Shown here: positions 1 to 7,839 of the stretch, one piece after another
How positions within the stretch are numbered: position 1 is the first letter of the stretch
Layout of the letters: each line of letters begins with the position of its first letter
NCBI RefSeq assembly: GCF_900240275.1
Contig: NZ_LT964761.1
Span: 1,092,211-1,136,234 of the forward strand
DNA length: 44,024 bases
Source of the DNA: [Lactobacillus] timonensis
GTDB taxonomy: Bacteria > Bacillota > Bacilli > Lactobacillales > Lactobacillaceae
Direction of reading: 5' to 3'
Notes under the pieces: model-generated
Told to the model about the DNA's origin: nothing
The model's database searches: none
Seen by the model: only the letters and a program-made list of their open reading frames with translations
Translations under genes and position numbers: made by a program

Positions 1-174
1 AACTTACGCTGCTCCCATTTAAATAAATAGCTTTCCTGTAAAGATTATAACGATGTAATTAATCAAAAGTGGTTTAGTTTGTTTAGTTGTTTTATTTACT
101 TGTGTCTGCTAGTTTGATCTATCTTTTAATGTTTGATACGGTTATAACATCACCACATCAAAAGGAGCCCTTAC

Positions 175-429
175 ATGACCCAACAAAAAGTGAAAACCAT
201 TCTGCTAGCCTTAATTGGTGCCGCCCTCGTGCTGTCCAGTGACGGCTTGATTAAAAACCAAGTGGCTTCCTCAGTGCTGAACATTATCGGGAGCATTGCT
301 ATGATCGAATCTCAGCTGGATATTCATTGGGACCGGCAAAAGAACAAGGCCGGTTTTTGGCTTTCGGTGGTAGTTATTGTTGTTTTTCTGATCAGCATTC
401 TACTGAGTTTGATTAAGTTGTCTCTTTAG
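175..429 (+). CDS. small membrane protein, unknown function
   Basis: An 84-residue protein with two hydrophobic stretches, at about residues 7-24 and 61-82, separated by a short polar section with a basic patch (WDRQKNKAGF). This suggests a two-pass membrane protein with no recognisable domain. The ATG is preceded by AAAGGAG at a suitable distance, and a strong hairpin follows the stop, so it looks like a monocistronic gene. I do not recognise the family. It could be an orphan lactobacillar membrane peptide, and no neighbour suggests a job. Its reality rests on the ribosome site and the coherent hydrophobic pattern. Confidence 0.65.
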   Translation: MTQQKVKTILLALIGAALVLSSDGLIKNQVASSVLNIIGSIAMIESQLDIHWDRQKNKAGFWLSVVVIVVFLISILLSLIKLSL

Positions 430-454
430 ATAAAATCCCAATTTAGTAAAAATG

Positions 455-487
455 ACACCCGACCTATACAGCAAATAGGTCGGGTGT
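455..487. terminator. 13-bp hairpin after the first gene
   Basis: Perfect inverted repeat with arms 455-467 and 475-487 and a 7-nt loop. There is no good T-run on the plus side, but an A-rich stretch on its left would give Ts in the leftward direction. It probably ends the transcript of the small membrane gene. The rest of the 430-612 gap shows no gene. Confidence 0.6.
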
Positions 488-612
488 AGTCATAGTAAAA
501 TCCCGTAGTAGAATTTTCGGGGGTATTTTAGTCACACCACCTGAGGTGTAGTTAATTGAACAATTATTCTTACTGCGGACCGTATAAAGAAACATGAAAG
601 GGGGGTACTGAA

Positions 613-1095
613 ATGAATTCGGAAGAAATCTTATCAATGCTTGACCAACAGCAAATTGACTACCAAGTCGTTAACCACCCGGCGGTCTACACGGCCGAAG
701 AGGCTGATAAATACACCGCCGACTACGACTTTGCGCGGGCCAAAAACCTTTTCCTCCATGACAAGCAACACCTCTATCTGGTGATGATGAGAGATGACCA
801 ACGACTTGACATGAAACAACTGCGTCAGCAACTGGAATCCGGGCGGTTGTCCTTTGCCAAGGAACAACAACTCACCGCTATTCTGGGGGTCACAACGGGA
901 GCCGTTTCGCCCTTTAACTTGCTCAATGACCAGCAGCACCAGGTGAAAGCTGTCGTCGACAAGGGCTTGCTCGCCGAAAGTCCACTGATTGGCTGCCACC
1001 CAAACGTTAACACCCAGACGGTGATTATTAAGATTAGCGACCTCCTCGAAATGATCCGACAGTGGGGAAACGAAGTAATTCAAATTTTACTCTAA
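613..1095 (+). CDS. YbaK/ProX-type aminoacyl-tRNA deacylase (trans-editing) protein
   Basis: A 160-residue protein of the YbaK/ProXp-ala/PrdX editing superfamily, which hydrolyses mischarged tRNAs (typically Ala- or Cys-tRNA(Pro)) free in the cytoplasm. Visible signatures are the RAKNLFL segment with the conserved Lys near residue 44, the GVTTGAVSPFNLLND block typical of PrdX proteins, and a C-terminal GCHPN turn followed by the TVIIKISDL strand. The length fits a stand-alone editing domain. The ATG follows a GAAAGGGGGG ribosome site. The exact tRNA specificity cannot be read from sequence. It sits alone, not next to a prolyl-tRNA synthetase, which is common for free-standing editors. Confidence 0.85.
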   Translation: MNSEEILSMLDQQQIDYQVVNHPAVYTAEEADKYTADYDFARAKNLFLHDKQHLYLVMMRDDQRLDMKQLRQQLESGRLSFAKEQQLTAILGVTTGAVSPFNLLNDQQHQVKAVVDKGLLAESPLIGCHPNVNTQTVIIKISDLLEMIRQWGNEVIQILL

Positions 1096-1131
1096 AAGTA
1101 GTAAATAAGTTGGCAAAAATACTACTTTTTT
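1094..1131 (+). terminator. weak intrinsic terminator candidate
   Basis: Nine-bp arms (1094-1102 and 1121-1129) followed by a short T-run at 1126-1131, directly after the deacylase stop. The 18-nt loop is long, so this is a modest candidate. Confidence 0.4.
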
Positions 1132-1181
1132 ATATATTTGTTGCGATTTTCGCAATCCTTACTACAAATATGTGTCAAAGC

Positions 1182-1210
1182 TTGCTATCTGAAAACGCTA
1201 CCGGTATAAT
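1182..1210 (+). promoter_or_regulatory. sigma-A promoter
   Basis: TTGCTA at 1182-1187, a 17-bp spacer and TATAAT at 1205-1210. This is close to the consensus and lies about 80 bp upstream of the 1292 start codon. Confidence 0.7.
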
Positions 1211-1291
1211 ATCAACGTCTTACTTATTAATTAACCAGCCGGAGATGCTTGTTGATTGCAGTGAGAAAATCCATTGACATGAGGTAAAGAG

Positions 1292-1945
1292 ATGAAGACA
1301 GTACAATCCTTTCTCCAACAGACAGATCCCCAGTTGCTGATTGATAATTACTTACTAAAGTATCCGTTAGAGCTGGAAGACTTTGAACCCACGAAGACAG
1401 TTGGCGAGGCTGAAGAAGAAACCCGCCAACAGCTTCTCAATTACTTAAAACAATTAAAAACGATGGAAGCGCGGGAAAACACCGACGGGCTGATTTTTTA
1501 CGCTTACCACCACGTTGAAGATGGCATTCCCGAACCATCATTTGGCCTTTCAACGGTCAATGACCTGGTTGAAGAGGGCCCAGAAGCCCAGATGTTTAGC
1601 TTTACCTACACGTTGCAGGGTAACGTGATGGGCTTTTTCGTCGCAGAAAATCAGCTGACCACGCACTACTTGACTGAGTTGCTAGTCGATATCATGCACG
1701 AATTGACTTTCTTTGGCTTTCAACAAGAAGAATTGCCGGCGGCTTACCAGCACCTGATCGATGAGGACCACCCGCTAACCCCGGTCGAGGACCAGCAGTT
1801 ACTTCCGAAAACTGACGAGTGGACCCCTGCTGAGCAGCGGATTGTTCAGCAATTGCGTGCCTGGGAAAAACAGCTGGCGGCTGTTTCGCGGGCAGCAGTG
1901 ATTGAGGAAATCGTGGAGCAGCTGGAGCCGGGAGCCAACTGGTAA
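1292..1945 (+). CDS. conserved hypothetical acidic protein
   Basis: A 217-residue soluble, strongly acidic protein rich in Glu, Gln and Leu, with no signal peptide or membrane segment. The middle (about residues 60-150) looks like a mixed alpha/beta domain containing FSFTYTLQGNVMGFFVAEN, and the C-terminal third is predicted helical. I do not recognise the family. It has its own promoter (1182-1210), a GAGGTAAAGAG ribosome site before the ATG, and a convergent terminator downstream, so it is transcribed alone. Function is unknown. Confidence 0.75.
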   Translation: MKTVQSFLQQTDPQLLIDNYLLKYPLELEDFEPTKTVGEAEEETRQQLLNYLKQLKTMEARENTDGLIFYAYHHVEDGIPEPSFGLSTVNDLVEEGPEAQMFSFTYTLQGNVMGFFVAENQLTTHYLTELLVDIMHELTFFGFQQEELPAAYQHLIDEDHPLTPVEDQQLLPKTDEWTPAEQRIVQQLRAWEKQLAAVSRAAVIEEIVEQLEPGANW

Positions 1946-1967
1946 CCAGGGCGGTCCTTACAAATTA

Positions 1968-2012
1968 AAAGGGCGTCATAATCGACAATTGCTGCCGATT
2001 GTGACGCCCTTT
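1968..2012. terminator. bidirectional terminator between convergent genes
   Basis: Arms 1968-1984 and 1996-2012 pair over 17 bp with one wobble and an 11-nt loop. Read leftwards the stem is followed by TTTTAATTT, so it chiefly serves the minus-strand gene ending at 2026. Rightwards it has only a short T-run. Confidence 0.8.
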
Positions 2013-2025
2013 GATGTTAGTTGAT

Positions 2026-3192
2026 TTACAGGTCTTCATCGCTCTCATCATCATCGTCGGCCTTTCCAATGACTCTTTTGATCCGGTCGAGCGGGTAGGG
2101 CACCTCATCCGGCTGGTAGTAATTCTTGGCGGTGACTTCGACCACTTGTTGGACATTGTCTTCCCCAACAGGGACTACCACGTCGTCGCCAACCTCGATA
2201 GAATCGTCATCGGTGAGGTAATTGTACTCACGGCTGCTGTTGCCAAAGTTAACACTCAGGTAGATGACGTCCGAAGCGCGACGGCGGCGTTTGCCAAAGA
2301 AGTCGGCTGAGAGAAGGACGCCAAGGACGGGGATGTCCATCATGTTGTGCAAGACTTCCATCAATCCCGGCCAGTTGTCCGGCAAACTGTACTTTTCGTA
2401 ATCGCCGCCAAAACGAATGGGGTCCAGGTTGCGCTGGGTTAGCGTACACGTGAAGTGGCCAAACTGGCCGTCGTCATCCATGGCGTCATCGGGCAAGCCC
2501 GGAATGGTTTCCGTAAAGTCCGCTTGGTTGAGGTTATCAAGAATGGCAGAAACGTTATCCGGCAGGTGGTAGGTGGTGGTAATGTCGGTTCCCGTGGGTT
2601 CCCATCGTTTGTAGGTGATGGTTTCGTCAGCTCTCGACATACATAATTGTTCTCCGTAGTCGTCATCGTCAACGAAGGTCATCGTCAGCTTTTCAATGAA
2701 GTCATCACGGCCGCGACCATCCATTACCAGTAAATCGGCGCGGTTGAGTTGGTCGCGAATCTCCATCGACAGTCGACCGATTGCCAGCGGTTCGGTATCG
2801 GAAAAGTCGACGAAAACAAACTGTTTTCCCACGTCATTTTGAACGGCAACGTAACGATTGGGCGAGTCTTCATCGTCATCTGCCAGGCGGCCACAGTAAT
2901 TGAGTGTCGTTACCAGGTCGTGCAGGATTTGCGTTGCCTGTTCAGCAGGTATTTGCAGTTGTTCAGCGGCTTGCCCGGCAATCGGCCGGCGGAGGTGTTG
3001 GTTAAACACGAACGCCTGACTGAGACAGTGCCCGTTTTCGTTAATGATTAATTGTTGGCCCCACTTGCCACCGGGCACTTGTGGGTCGTGCCAGGGCATG
3101 TAGGGGTTACCAAACCAAATTGTGGCCGTGGTAATGTGACCAAACAATTGTGCCAAATCTGGACAAGTCGTCTCGTCATCCAATGGTTGCAT
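2026..3192 (-). CDS. conserved hypothetical protein with acidic tail
   Basis: A 388-residue cytoplasmic protein that I cannot assign to a named family. The start is the ATG ending at 3192, because AAGGAGG lies just upstream; a longer in-frame reading to 3342 crosses the terminator and promoter region and is unlikely. An N-terminal domain (about 1-100) is followed by Asp-rich linkers. The C-terminal portion (about 295-375) reads as a small beta-barrel-like module (DSIEVGDDVVVPVG, then repeated Val strands), and the protein ends in an Asp/Glu-rich tail (DDDDESDEDL). It has its own extended -10 promoter, and a terminator separates it from the upstream MarR/B3-4 pair. Function is unknown. Confidence 0.75.
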   Translation of the reverse strand: MQPLDDETTCPDLAQLFGHITTATIWFGNPYMPWHDPQVPGGKWGQQLIINENGHCLSQAFVFNQHLRRPIAGQAAEQLQIPAEQATQILHDLVTTLNYCGRLADDDEDSPNRYVAVQNDVGKQFVFVDFSDTEPLAIGRLSMEIRDQLNRADLLVMDGRGRDDFIEKLTMTFVDDDDYGEQLCMSRADETITYKRWEPTGTDITTTYHLPDNVSAILDNLNQADFTETIPGLPDDAMDDDGQFGHFTCTLTQRNLDPIRFGGDYEKYSLPDNWPGLMEVLHNMMDIPVLGVLLSADFFGKRRRRASDVIYLSVNFGNSSREYNYLTDDDSIEVGDDVVVPVGEDNVQQVVEVTAKNYYQPDEVPYPLDRIKRVIGKADDDDESDEDL

Positions 3193-3226
3193 TGTTGAAC
3201 CTCCTTCGTACAAACCAAGTTTATCT

Positions 3227-3235
3227 ATTATAACA
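3227..3235 (-). promoter_or_regulatory. extended -10 promoter
   Basis: Read on the minus strand this is TGTTATAAT, about 35 nt before the ATG of the gene ending at 3192. There is no good -35, which is consistent with the extended -10 type. Confidence 0.5.
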
Positions 3236-3280
3236 GACTCTCGGCGGCGGGGATGACCGCACGGTGAAAACAAGGTAAAC

Positions 3281-3307
3281 AAAAACACGGCCTCGTCGTG
3301 AGACCGT
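3281..3307 (-). terminator. intrinsic terminator after the B3/4-domain gene
   Basis: On the minus strand, arms at 3307-3300 and 3294-3287 (about 8 bp with one wobble) are followed by five Ts (3285-3281). It separates the MarR/B3-4 pair from the next leftward gene. Confidence 0.65.
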
Positions 3308-3322
3308 CTTAGTAGTTCATTA

Positions 3323-4048
3323 TTAAAAATTGTCTGGGGCAACAGCTTCCGGATGATCCTTCGTCAGGTGGCAGACCTGACTTGGTTGAACACCAAAGTA
3401 GTGGTTGATTAACTTACTCAGTTCTTCCATCGCTTTGTTGGCCCGGTCAATTTGTTTTGGATCAATGGCTTCCATGACGGCGACAATGTTTTTGGAATCT
3501 TCCGTCAGCATTGTCCGCTGAGCATCACGCCAGTTTAAGCAACGGCAAACAGCACCCTGATCGTCGTAGTAGGCGACTTCGCCGTCGAGCGTTGGTTCAT
3601 CCTTGTCCACACCCACGGGTTGGAAGGGCAGACCAGCTTCAACTTGCCCCAGGTGCATGTCGCCGGCGATCTTCTCCCGGTCTTCGATTCCGACTGGTAC
3701 GCCGTAGGTCAGCGAGATACTGTTATAAACGTCGACCAGCGGGTCAATTGGAGCCAACTCTCGTCCCTGGTTAACACGTTTGAGCAGTGCCTCAATGGAT
3801 GAGCGGGCACCCTTCTTCTTCTTGAATTGCTGGAAAGCCTTTCGCCACTGGTCAACGACCGGGTTTAGACGGAAAGTGTCGTTAGTGAGAAATTCACCGG
3901 CGGCTTTTGTTGCCTGCTGCAACAATTCTTGTCGTTCTTGCAGGTTGGCATCACTACTGTGGTTGTCAATTCCGTTGACGTAAAGGATATTAACCTGGGC
4001 ATCAGGAAAGAGTTGCCAAAAACTGTCGTCGATTACTACTTGCTTCAT
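3323..4048 (-). CDS. B3/4 domain-containing protein
   Basis: A 241-residue protein of the B3/B4 tRNA-binding-domain family. This fold is found in the beta subunit of phenylalanyl-tRNA synthetase and also as free-standing proteins. Supporting features are the basic KKKKGARSSIEALLKRV segment (about 76-92), the ISLTYGVPVGIED segment, and the characteristic CRCLNWRDAQRTMLTEDS stretch (about 170-187). The ATG ending at 4048 was chosen because GGAGG precedes it; the open frame further upstream is only a shadow of the regulator gene. It lies 19 nt downstream of the MarR gene on the same strand, so the two are probably co-transcribed. In other bacteria such proteins are thought to act on free amino acids or mischarged tRNAs; the role here is unknown. 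Confidence 0.8.
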   Translation of the reverse strand: MKQVVIDDSFWQLFPDAQVNILYVNGIDNHSSDANLQERQELLQQATKAAGEFLTNDTFRLNPVVDQWRKAFQQFKKKKGARSSIEALLKRVNQGRELAPIDPLVDVYNSISLTYGVPVGIEDREKIAGDMHLGQVEAGLPFQPVGVDKDEPTLDGEVAYYDDQGAVCRCLNWRDAQRTMLTEDSKNIVAVMEAIDPKQIDRANKAMEELSKLINHYFGVQPSQVCHLTKDHPEAVAPDNF

Positions 4049-4067
4049 TATCCAATCCTCCAGATGA

Positions 4068-4520
4068 TTAATACTTCCGCTTGCCACCGCGCTTGACAAA
4101 GTTCCAATCACCGTCGATGTTGTGACGGACCCGGACCAGATAATCATGTAACTGCTGGGCTTCTTCTTCCGAAAAACCGCGAAGGCCGACCGAGTTAGAG
4201 TGTTCATTTTCCCGGATGATAAACGGGTAGATGGCCTTTCCCTTTTCGGTGACGTACAAGTGCTTGATCTTCTTGTTGTGCGGGTCACGCTTACGCTCAA
4301 TAAAGCCGTGATTTTCCAGCTTTTTAACGGCACGCGCAATGGTTGAGCGGTCAACCTTGATCATGTTTGATAACTGCTCGGAGATGATGCCGGGGTGTTC
4401 GTAAATCCGTACTACATAGAGGTATTGACCACGTGCGAGCTCGATCTCCTTAAATTCAATGTTGGAGATGGAATCCAGTGCCCGGTCAATCATTCCAATT
4501 TCTCGTAAGATATCAACCAT
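4068..4520 (-). CDS. MarR-family transcriptional regulator
   Basis: A 150-residue winged-helix regulator. The recognition region LSNMIKVDRSTIARAVKKLE (about 51-70) and the wing region GFIERKRDPHNKKIKHLYVTEKG (about 73-95) are classic MarR features, with helical dimerisation segments at both ends. The length is normal for the family. The ATG follows AAGGAGAACG. It is the first gene of a two-gene unit with the B3/4-domain protein and probably regulates that unit. The ligand is unknown, and I see no obvious MarR palindrome in the 55 bp between it and msrA. Confidence 0.9.
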   Translation of the reverse strand: MVDILREIGMIDRALDSISNIEFKEIELARGQYLYVVRIYEHPGIISEQLSNMIKVDRSTIARAVKKLENHGFIERKRDPHNKKIKHLYVTEKGKAIYPFIIRENEHSNSVGLRGFSEEEAQQLHDYLVRVRHNIDGDWNFVKRGGKRKY

Positions 4521-4575
4521 GATCGTTCTCCTTGTATTCTACGTCAGCTTTGTTGCAAATGCAATAAAATATTAA

Positions 4576-5106
4576 CTACTTCTTCTTGAACTGGGCTTGG
4601 TACTTTGCCCGTCCGCCCGCTTCTTCCAGCTGGCAACGCTGGGGATTCTTTTTGTAGAAGTCCTGGTGGTAGTCTTCGGCCGGATAAAATGGCTGGGCTG
4701 GTTCGATCCGGGTGACAATTGGTTCACTAAATCGCCCGGAAGCGGCTAATTCGTGGCGGGACTGTTCGGCCACCCGCTTTTGTTCTGGTGAGTTGTAGTA
4801 GATGACCGGCCGGTACTGGTCGCCACGATCCTGGAATTGCCCCATCGCGTCAGTCGGGTCGGCGACTGTCCAGTAGGTTTCCACGAGCTTTTTGTAGGGA
4901 AAGACTTGCGGATCAAAAGTGATCTCGACGGCTTCCGTATGACCAGTTTTCCCAGTGCAAACCTGTTCATAAGTCGGGTGCGGGACGTGCCCACCGGTAT
5001 AGCCACTGACGACTTTCTTGATTCCTGGCAGGGTATCAAACGGTTGGACCATGCACCAGAAACAGCCGCCAGCAAAAATGGCGGTTTCTAATTGGTGTTT
5101 ACCCAT
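4576..5106 (-). CDS. msrA: peptide-methionine (S)-S-oxide reductase MsrA
   Basis: A 176-residue enzyme that reduces methionine-S-sulfoxide in proteins and free methionine, in the cytoplasm. The signature GGCFWC gives catalytic Cys15; [26 protein letters not shown] and the [15 protein letters not shown] block are typical. A lysine-rich tail ends the protein. The start is the ATG ending at 5106, nine nt from AAGGAG; an ATG two codons upstream would be too close to the ribosome site. A TATAAT-like box lies just upstream on the minus strand, but I see no matching -35. It appears to be a single gene with no msrB next to it. Confidence 0.96.
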   Translation of the reverse strand: MGKHQLETAIFAGGCFWCMVQPFDTLPGIKKVVSGYTGGHVPHPTYEQVCTGKTGHTEAVEITFDPQVFPYKKLVETYWTVADPTDAMGQFQDRGDQYRPVIYYNSPEQKRVAEQSRHELAASGRFSEPIVTRIEPAQPFYPAEDYHQDFYKKNPQRCQLEEAGGRAKYQAQFKKK

Positions 5107-5254
5107 CAGCATCCACTCCTTTATTATATCTTGCAAACTAGTTCTGGCGTTATTTTATCACGGGACTGCTAGCCAAATTGAAAAAATGCTTAAGACGACC
5201 CCAAAAAGGGTAAAATAGGGGTAAAGAATTACGTGCGACAGGGAGGATAGGATA

Positions 5255-5404
5255 TTGAACTGGAAAAAGGCGTGGAATTACCTGATGGTGGTCTACTGGG
5301 CGGTCGTCCTGGTACTTACCGTGATGAACAAGATGATGTTGTCAATGGATTTGATGGCAATGGGTATGCTGGCGATGGCGATTGTTGCTGCGGCACGAAA
5401 GTGA
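5255..5404 (+). CDS. 49-residue Met-rich membrane peptide, TTG start
   Basis: A short open frame starting with TTG, preceded by GGGAGGA at seven nt. It begins MNWKKAWNYLMVVYWAVVLV, continues with LTVMNKMMLSMDLMAMGMLA and ends in AAARK: two hydrophobic stretches with ten methionines overall, so probably a two-helix or hairpin membrane peptide. The stop at 5404 lies 18 nt before the ATG of the ROK kinase, which has its own GGGAGGA site, so the two are likely co-transcribed. It has no recognised family. It could be a real small protein or a leader affecting expression of the kinase. Confidence 0.55.
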   Translation: MNWKKAWNYLMVVYWAVVLVLTVMNKMMLSMDLMAMGMLAMAIVAAARK

Positions 5405-5422
5405 TTGAGGGAGGATACAGTC

Positions 5423-6301
5423 ATGTTATTGGGAAGTATTGAAGCAGGCGGTACCAAGTTTGTTTGTGCCGTTGGTAATGAGGATTACCGGATTAAGGAT
5501 TCAAAGATTATCAAGACGACGACACCAGAAGAAACTATCGGTCAGTGCATTAACTGGTTTGACCAGTATCGTGACCAGCTGAAGGCGCTGGGAGTGGCGT
5601 CTTTCGGGCCAATTGAGATCCGGCAAAACTCACCGCAATACGGCTTTATCACTAACACTCCCAAGAAGCACTGGGCAAACACAGACTTCGTGGGGCCACT
5701 GAAGAAGCACTTTAATCTGCCCATTGCCTGGACGACCGACGTGAATGGCTCGGCTTATGGGGAATACGTTTTAGCTACCTTATTTAACCAGCAGGTCAGC
5801 TCGCTGATTTACTACACCATCGGCACTGGTGTTGGGGCTGGTGAAGTGGTCGACGGCCACTTTGTCGGTGAACTGGGACACCCTGAAGTTGGCCATATCC
5901 GCGTCAAGCGTCACCCTGATGACCTGGATTTTGCCGGTATTTGCCCTTATCACGGTGACTGCCTGGAAGGACTGGTCAGTGGGCCGACTTTTCCGGCGCG
6001 GTTAGGAATTAGTGGCCGGCAAATACCACTGACTGACCACGTTTGGGACATTATGGCCTATTACGTTGCCCAGGCGGCGCTCGATTCGACGCTGATGTTT
6101 CGACCAGACAAACTTGTTTTTGGTGGCGGCGTTGTTAGTGAAAATTTCTTGAAGAAAGTTCGCCGGGAATTTCAAAAGCTGCTGAACGGCTACGTGGACG
6201 TGGGAGAGGTTGACGATTATCTGACGATGCCACTAGCTAAGAACAACGGCTCAGCAACGATTGGCAACTTTGCCCTGGCGCTCAAAGAAATGAACCAGTA
6301 G
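5423..6301 (+). CDS. scrK: ROK-family fructokinase
   Basis: A 292-residue ATP-dependent sugar kinase of the ROK family, probably phosphorylating fructose to fructose-6-phosphate. The ATP-binding motif GSIEAGGTKFVCAVG is at the N-terminus, TDVNGSAYGEY at about 108-118 carries the likely catalytic Asp, and GTGVGAGEVVDGHFVGELGH follows. The CxxHxxC-type zinc element is GICPYHGDC, preceded by GHPEVGH, as in the YdhR/ScrK group. The ATG at 5423 follows GGGAGGA; an in-frame TTG at 5405 lacks a ribosome site. Sucrose phosphorylase in the same window would release fructose, which fits, although the genes are 8 kb apart. Other ROK substrates such as mannose are possible. Confidence 0.88.
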   Translation: MLLGSIEAGGTKFVCAVGNEDYRIKDSKIIKTTTPEETIGQCINWFDQYRDQLKALGVASFGPIEIRQNSPQYGFITNTPKKHWANTDFVGPLKKHFNLPIAWTTDVNGSAYGEYVLATLFNQQVSSLIYYTIGTGVGAGEVVDGHFVGELGHPEVGHIRVKRHPDDLDFAGICPYHGDCLEGLVSGPTFPARLGISGRQIPLTDHVWDIMAYYVAQAALDSTLMFRPDKLVFGGGVVSENFLKKVRREFQKLLNGYVDVGEVDDYLTMPLAKNNGSATIGNFALALKEMNQ

Positions 6302-6321
6302 AAAAAAATTAGGATTTACTG

Positions 6322-6350
6322 TTGACAACATTAGAAAATGATTATAATAT
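6322..6350 (+). promoter_or_regulatory. promoter of the T-box operon
   Basis: A perfect -35 TTGACA at 6322-6327. The -10 is either TATAAT at 6343-6348 (15-bp spacer) or TAATAT at 6345-6350 (17-bp spacer). Transcription would begin just before the T-box leader. Confidence 0.7.
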
Positions 6351-6363
6351 ACTGGCAAGCAAT

Positions 6364-6657
6364 TTAATAACCGCGATGAAGAGATGAGTAATCATCAGGA
6401 GCCTTCTCCAGAGAACTGCGAGAGGTGAGAGGCAGTGTTGGCGCCGGTGACGAAGATGGTCTTGGAGCGATGAAAGCCGTGAGCGTTGGCAAGCGGCTGC
6501 CGGGTTGGTGCACGTTATCGTACCTGGGTATTCTCTGGAGTACCTGTAGAGGGTTTAGTCGTGAGGCTGAACCAAAATAGGGTGGTAACACGCTATTGAC
6601 GTCTGTCAGTATCCGTCCCTAGAGCTAATCGGAAGGTTGGCTCTAGGGACTTTTTTT
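6364..6657 (+). promoter_or_regulatory. T-box riboswitch, methionine type
   Basis: A tRNA-sensing leader of about 290 nt. Stem I shows the AGTA motif (6387-6390), the upper helix TCATC 6392-6396 with GGTGA 6446-6450, the distal hairpin ACTGC/GCAGT (6415-6419, 6432-6436) and the lower helix AAGA/TCTT (6379-6382, 6460-6463). The 3' side of the specifier loop then places ATG at 6456-6458, a methionine codon. The T-box AGGGTGGTAACACG is at 6579-6592, and its TGGT bulge would pair with an ACCA acceptor end, as expected for tRNA-Met. A terminator follows. Uncharged tRNA-Met should favour the antiterminator and turn on the methyltransferase, cyclase and permease genes. Confidence 0.93.
6615..6657 (+). 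terminator. T-box regulated terminator
   Basis: Perfect 11-bp arms (6615-6625 and 6640-6650) followed by seven Ts. It is mutually exclusive with the antiterminator formed around 6579-6592. Confidence 0.92.
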
Positions 6658-6679
6658 GTTCATGAAAGGAGTCACTATT

Positions 6680-7819
6680 ATGACTGAATTTACTAGGAGA
6701 ACCGTATCACCATTTCGCTTTGACATTGTTGGCAGCTTCCTACGTCCACGGCAGTTAAAGGAGGCGCGGGCTAAGTACCAGGCTGGTCAGTTAAGCCGTC
6801 AAGAACTTACTGCCGTGGAAGACGCTGCAATTATCGACTTAATCAAGAAAGAGGAAGCTGCCGGCCTTCACGCCGTGACTGACGGCGAATTCCGTCGCAG
6901 CTGGTGGCACCTCGACTTCATTTGGGGCCTTCACGGGATCGAAAAAGCGACTGCGCAGGAAGGTTATGGTTTTCACGACGAAACGACCCGCGCTGAAACT
7001 GCCAAGGTTAGTGGGAAGGTTAGCGGGGAGCACCACCCCTTCGTTGATCACTTCAAGTTTACCCGCGACCACGTCTCGGCGGGAACGGAGGTAAAGCAGA
7101 CAATCCCATCACCAGCTCAGGCTTACTTCGAATTCCTTCGTCCAGAAAACATTCCGACCGTGAAGGAACACTATTCGTCATTTGACGCCTTTGCTTCTGA
7201 CCTGGTAACAGCTTACCGGCAGGTTGTGGCTGACTTGTACGCTGCTGGTTGCCGGACCCTCCAGCTGGATGACTGTACCTGGTCTACTTATGCCGACTTT
7301 GCCCAGCACCCAGAACACATCCAGACGGCCGGGTTTGATGTCCAGCAGCTAGAAAAGCTAGAAGAACAATCCGTCGATCTTAATAACGCTGTTATTGATG
7401 ACCAGCCGGCTGACCTGGTAATTAACACGCACGATTGCCGTGGAAACTACCATTCAACCTGGGCCGCTACCGGTGGGTATGGTCCGGTAGCCGATCCGCT
7501 TTTCACAAAAGAAAACGTTACTGCTTTCTACTTGGAATACGATTCGGACCGGGCAGGTGGTTTTGAACCCCTCGCGGCGGTTCCAGATGACAAGTACGTG
7601 GTCCTCGGCCTGGTAACTTCAAAGAGCGGCCAGTTGGAAGACCAGCAAGCAATCATTAAACGGATCCACGAAGCGGCCAAGTTTCATCCGCTCGATAAGC
7701 TTTGCTTAAGTCCCCAGTGTGGTTTTGCGTCAACGGAGGAAGGAAACGTTCTGACTGAAGAACAGCAGTGGAAGAAGATCGCCCTCATTAAAGACATCGC
7801 TAATGAAGTCTGGGGCTAA
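6680..7819 (+). CDS. MetE-like (YxjG/YxjH-type) methionine synthase family protein
   Basis: A 379-residue protein of the cobalamin-independent methionine synthase C-terminal family, which transfers a methyl group to homocysteine. The zinc-site residues are in NTHDCRGN (His and Cys, about 252-259), a Glu in YLEYDS, and the last Cys in SPQCGFAS (about 347-354). The N-terminal FDIVGSFLRPRQL is typical of YxjG-type single-domain proteins, which are half the length of full MetE and often use a methyl donor other than folate. The ATG at 6680 follows AAAGGAG. A Met T-box immediately upstream confirms a methionine role. The methyl donor is not evident. Confidence 0.93.
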   Translation: MTEFTRRTVSPFRFDIVGSFLRPRQLKEARAKYQAGQLSRQELTAVEDAAIIDLIKKEEAAGLHAVTDGEFRRSWWHLDFIWGLHGIEKATAQEGYGFHDETTRAETAKVSGKVSGEHHPFVDHFKFTRDHVSAGTEVKQTIPSPAQAYFEFLRPENIPTVKEHYSSFDAFASDLVTAYRQVVADLYAAGCRTLQLDDCTWSTYADFAQHPEHIQTAGFDVQQLEKLEEQSVDLNNAVIDDQPADLVINTHDCRGNYHSTWAATGGYGPVADPLFTKENVTAFYLEYDSDRAGGFEPLAAVPDDKYVVLGLVTSKSGQLEDQQAIIKRIHEAAKFHPLDKLCLSPQCGFASTEEGNVLTEEQQWKKIALIKDIANEVWG

Positions 7820-7839
7820 TTAAGGAAAAGGTGATTAAG

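Noticed and set aside
556-588. TTGAAC and TATAAA pair before the deacylase gene
   Set aside because: The 21-bp spacer is too long to report as a promoter.
634-1083. Long leftward frame opposite the deacylase
   Set aside because: Shadow of the coding strand; the plus-strand protein has clear family motifs and a ribosome site.
1062-1277. 71-codon rightward frame after the deacylase gene
   Set aside because: It begins inside the deacylase gene, crosses its terminator and the 1182-1210 promoter, and has no ribosome site.
5178-5216. TTGAAA and TAAAAT pair upstream of the small Met-rich peptide
   Set aside because: The spacing is 27 bp, too long for a sigma-A promoter; other pairings are weak.
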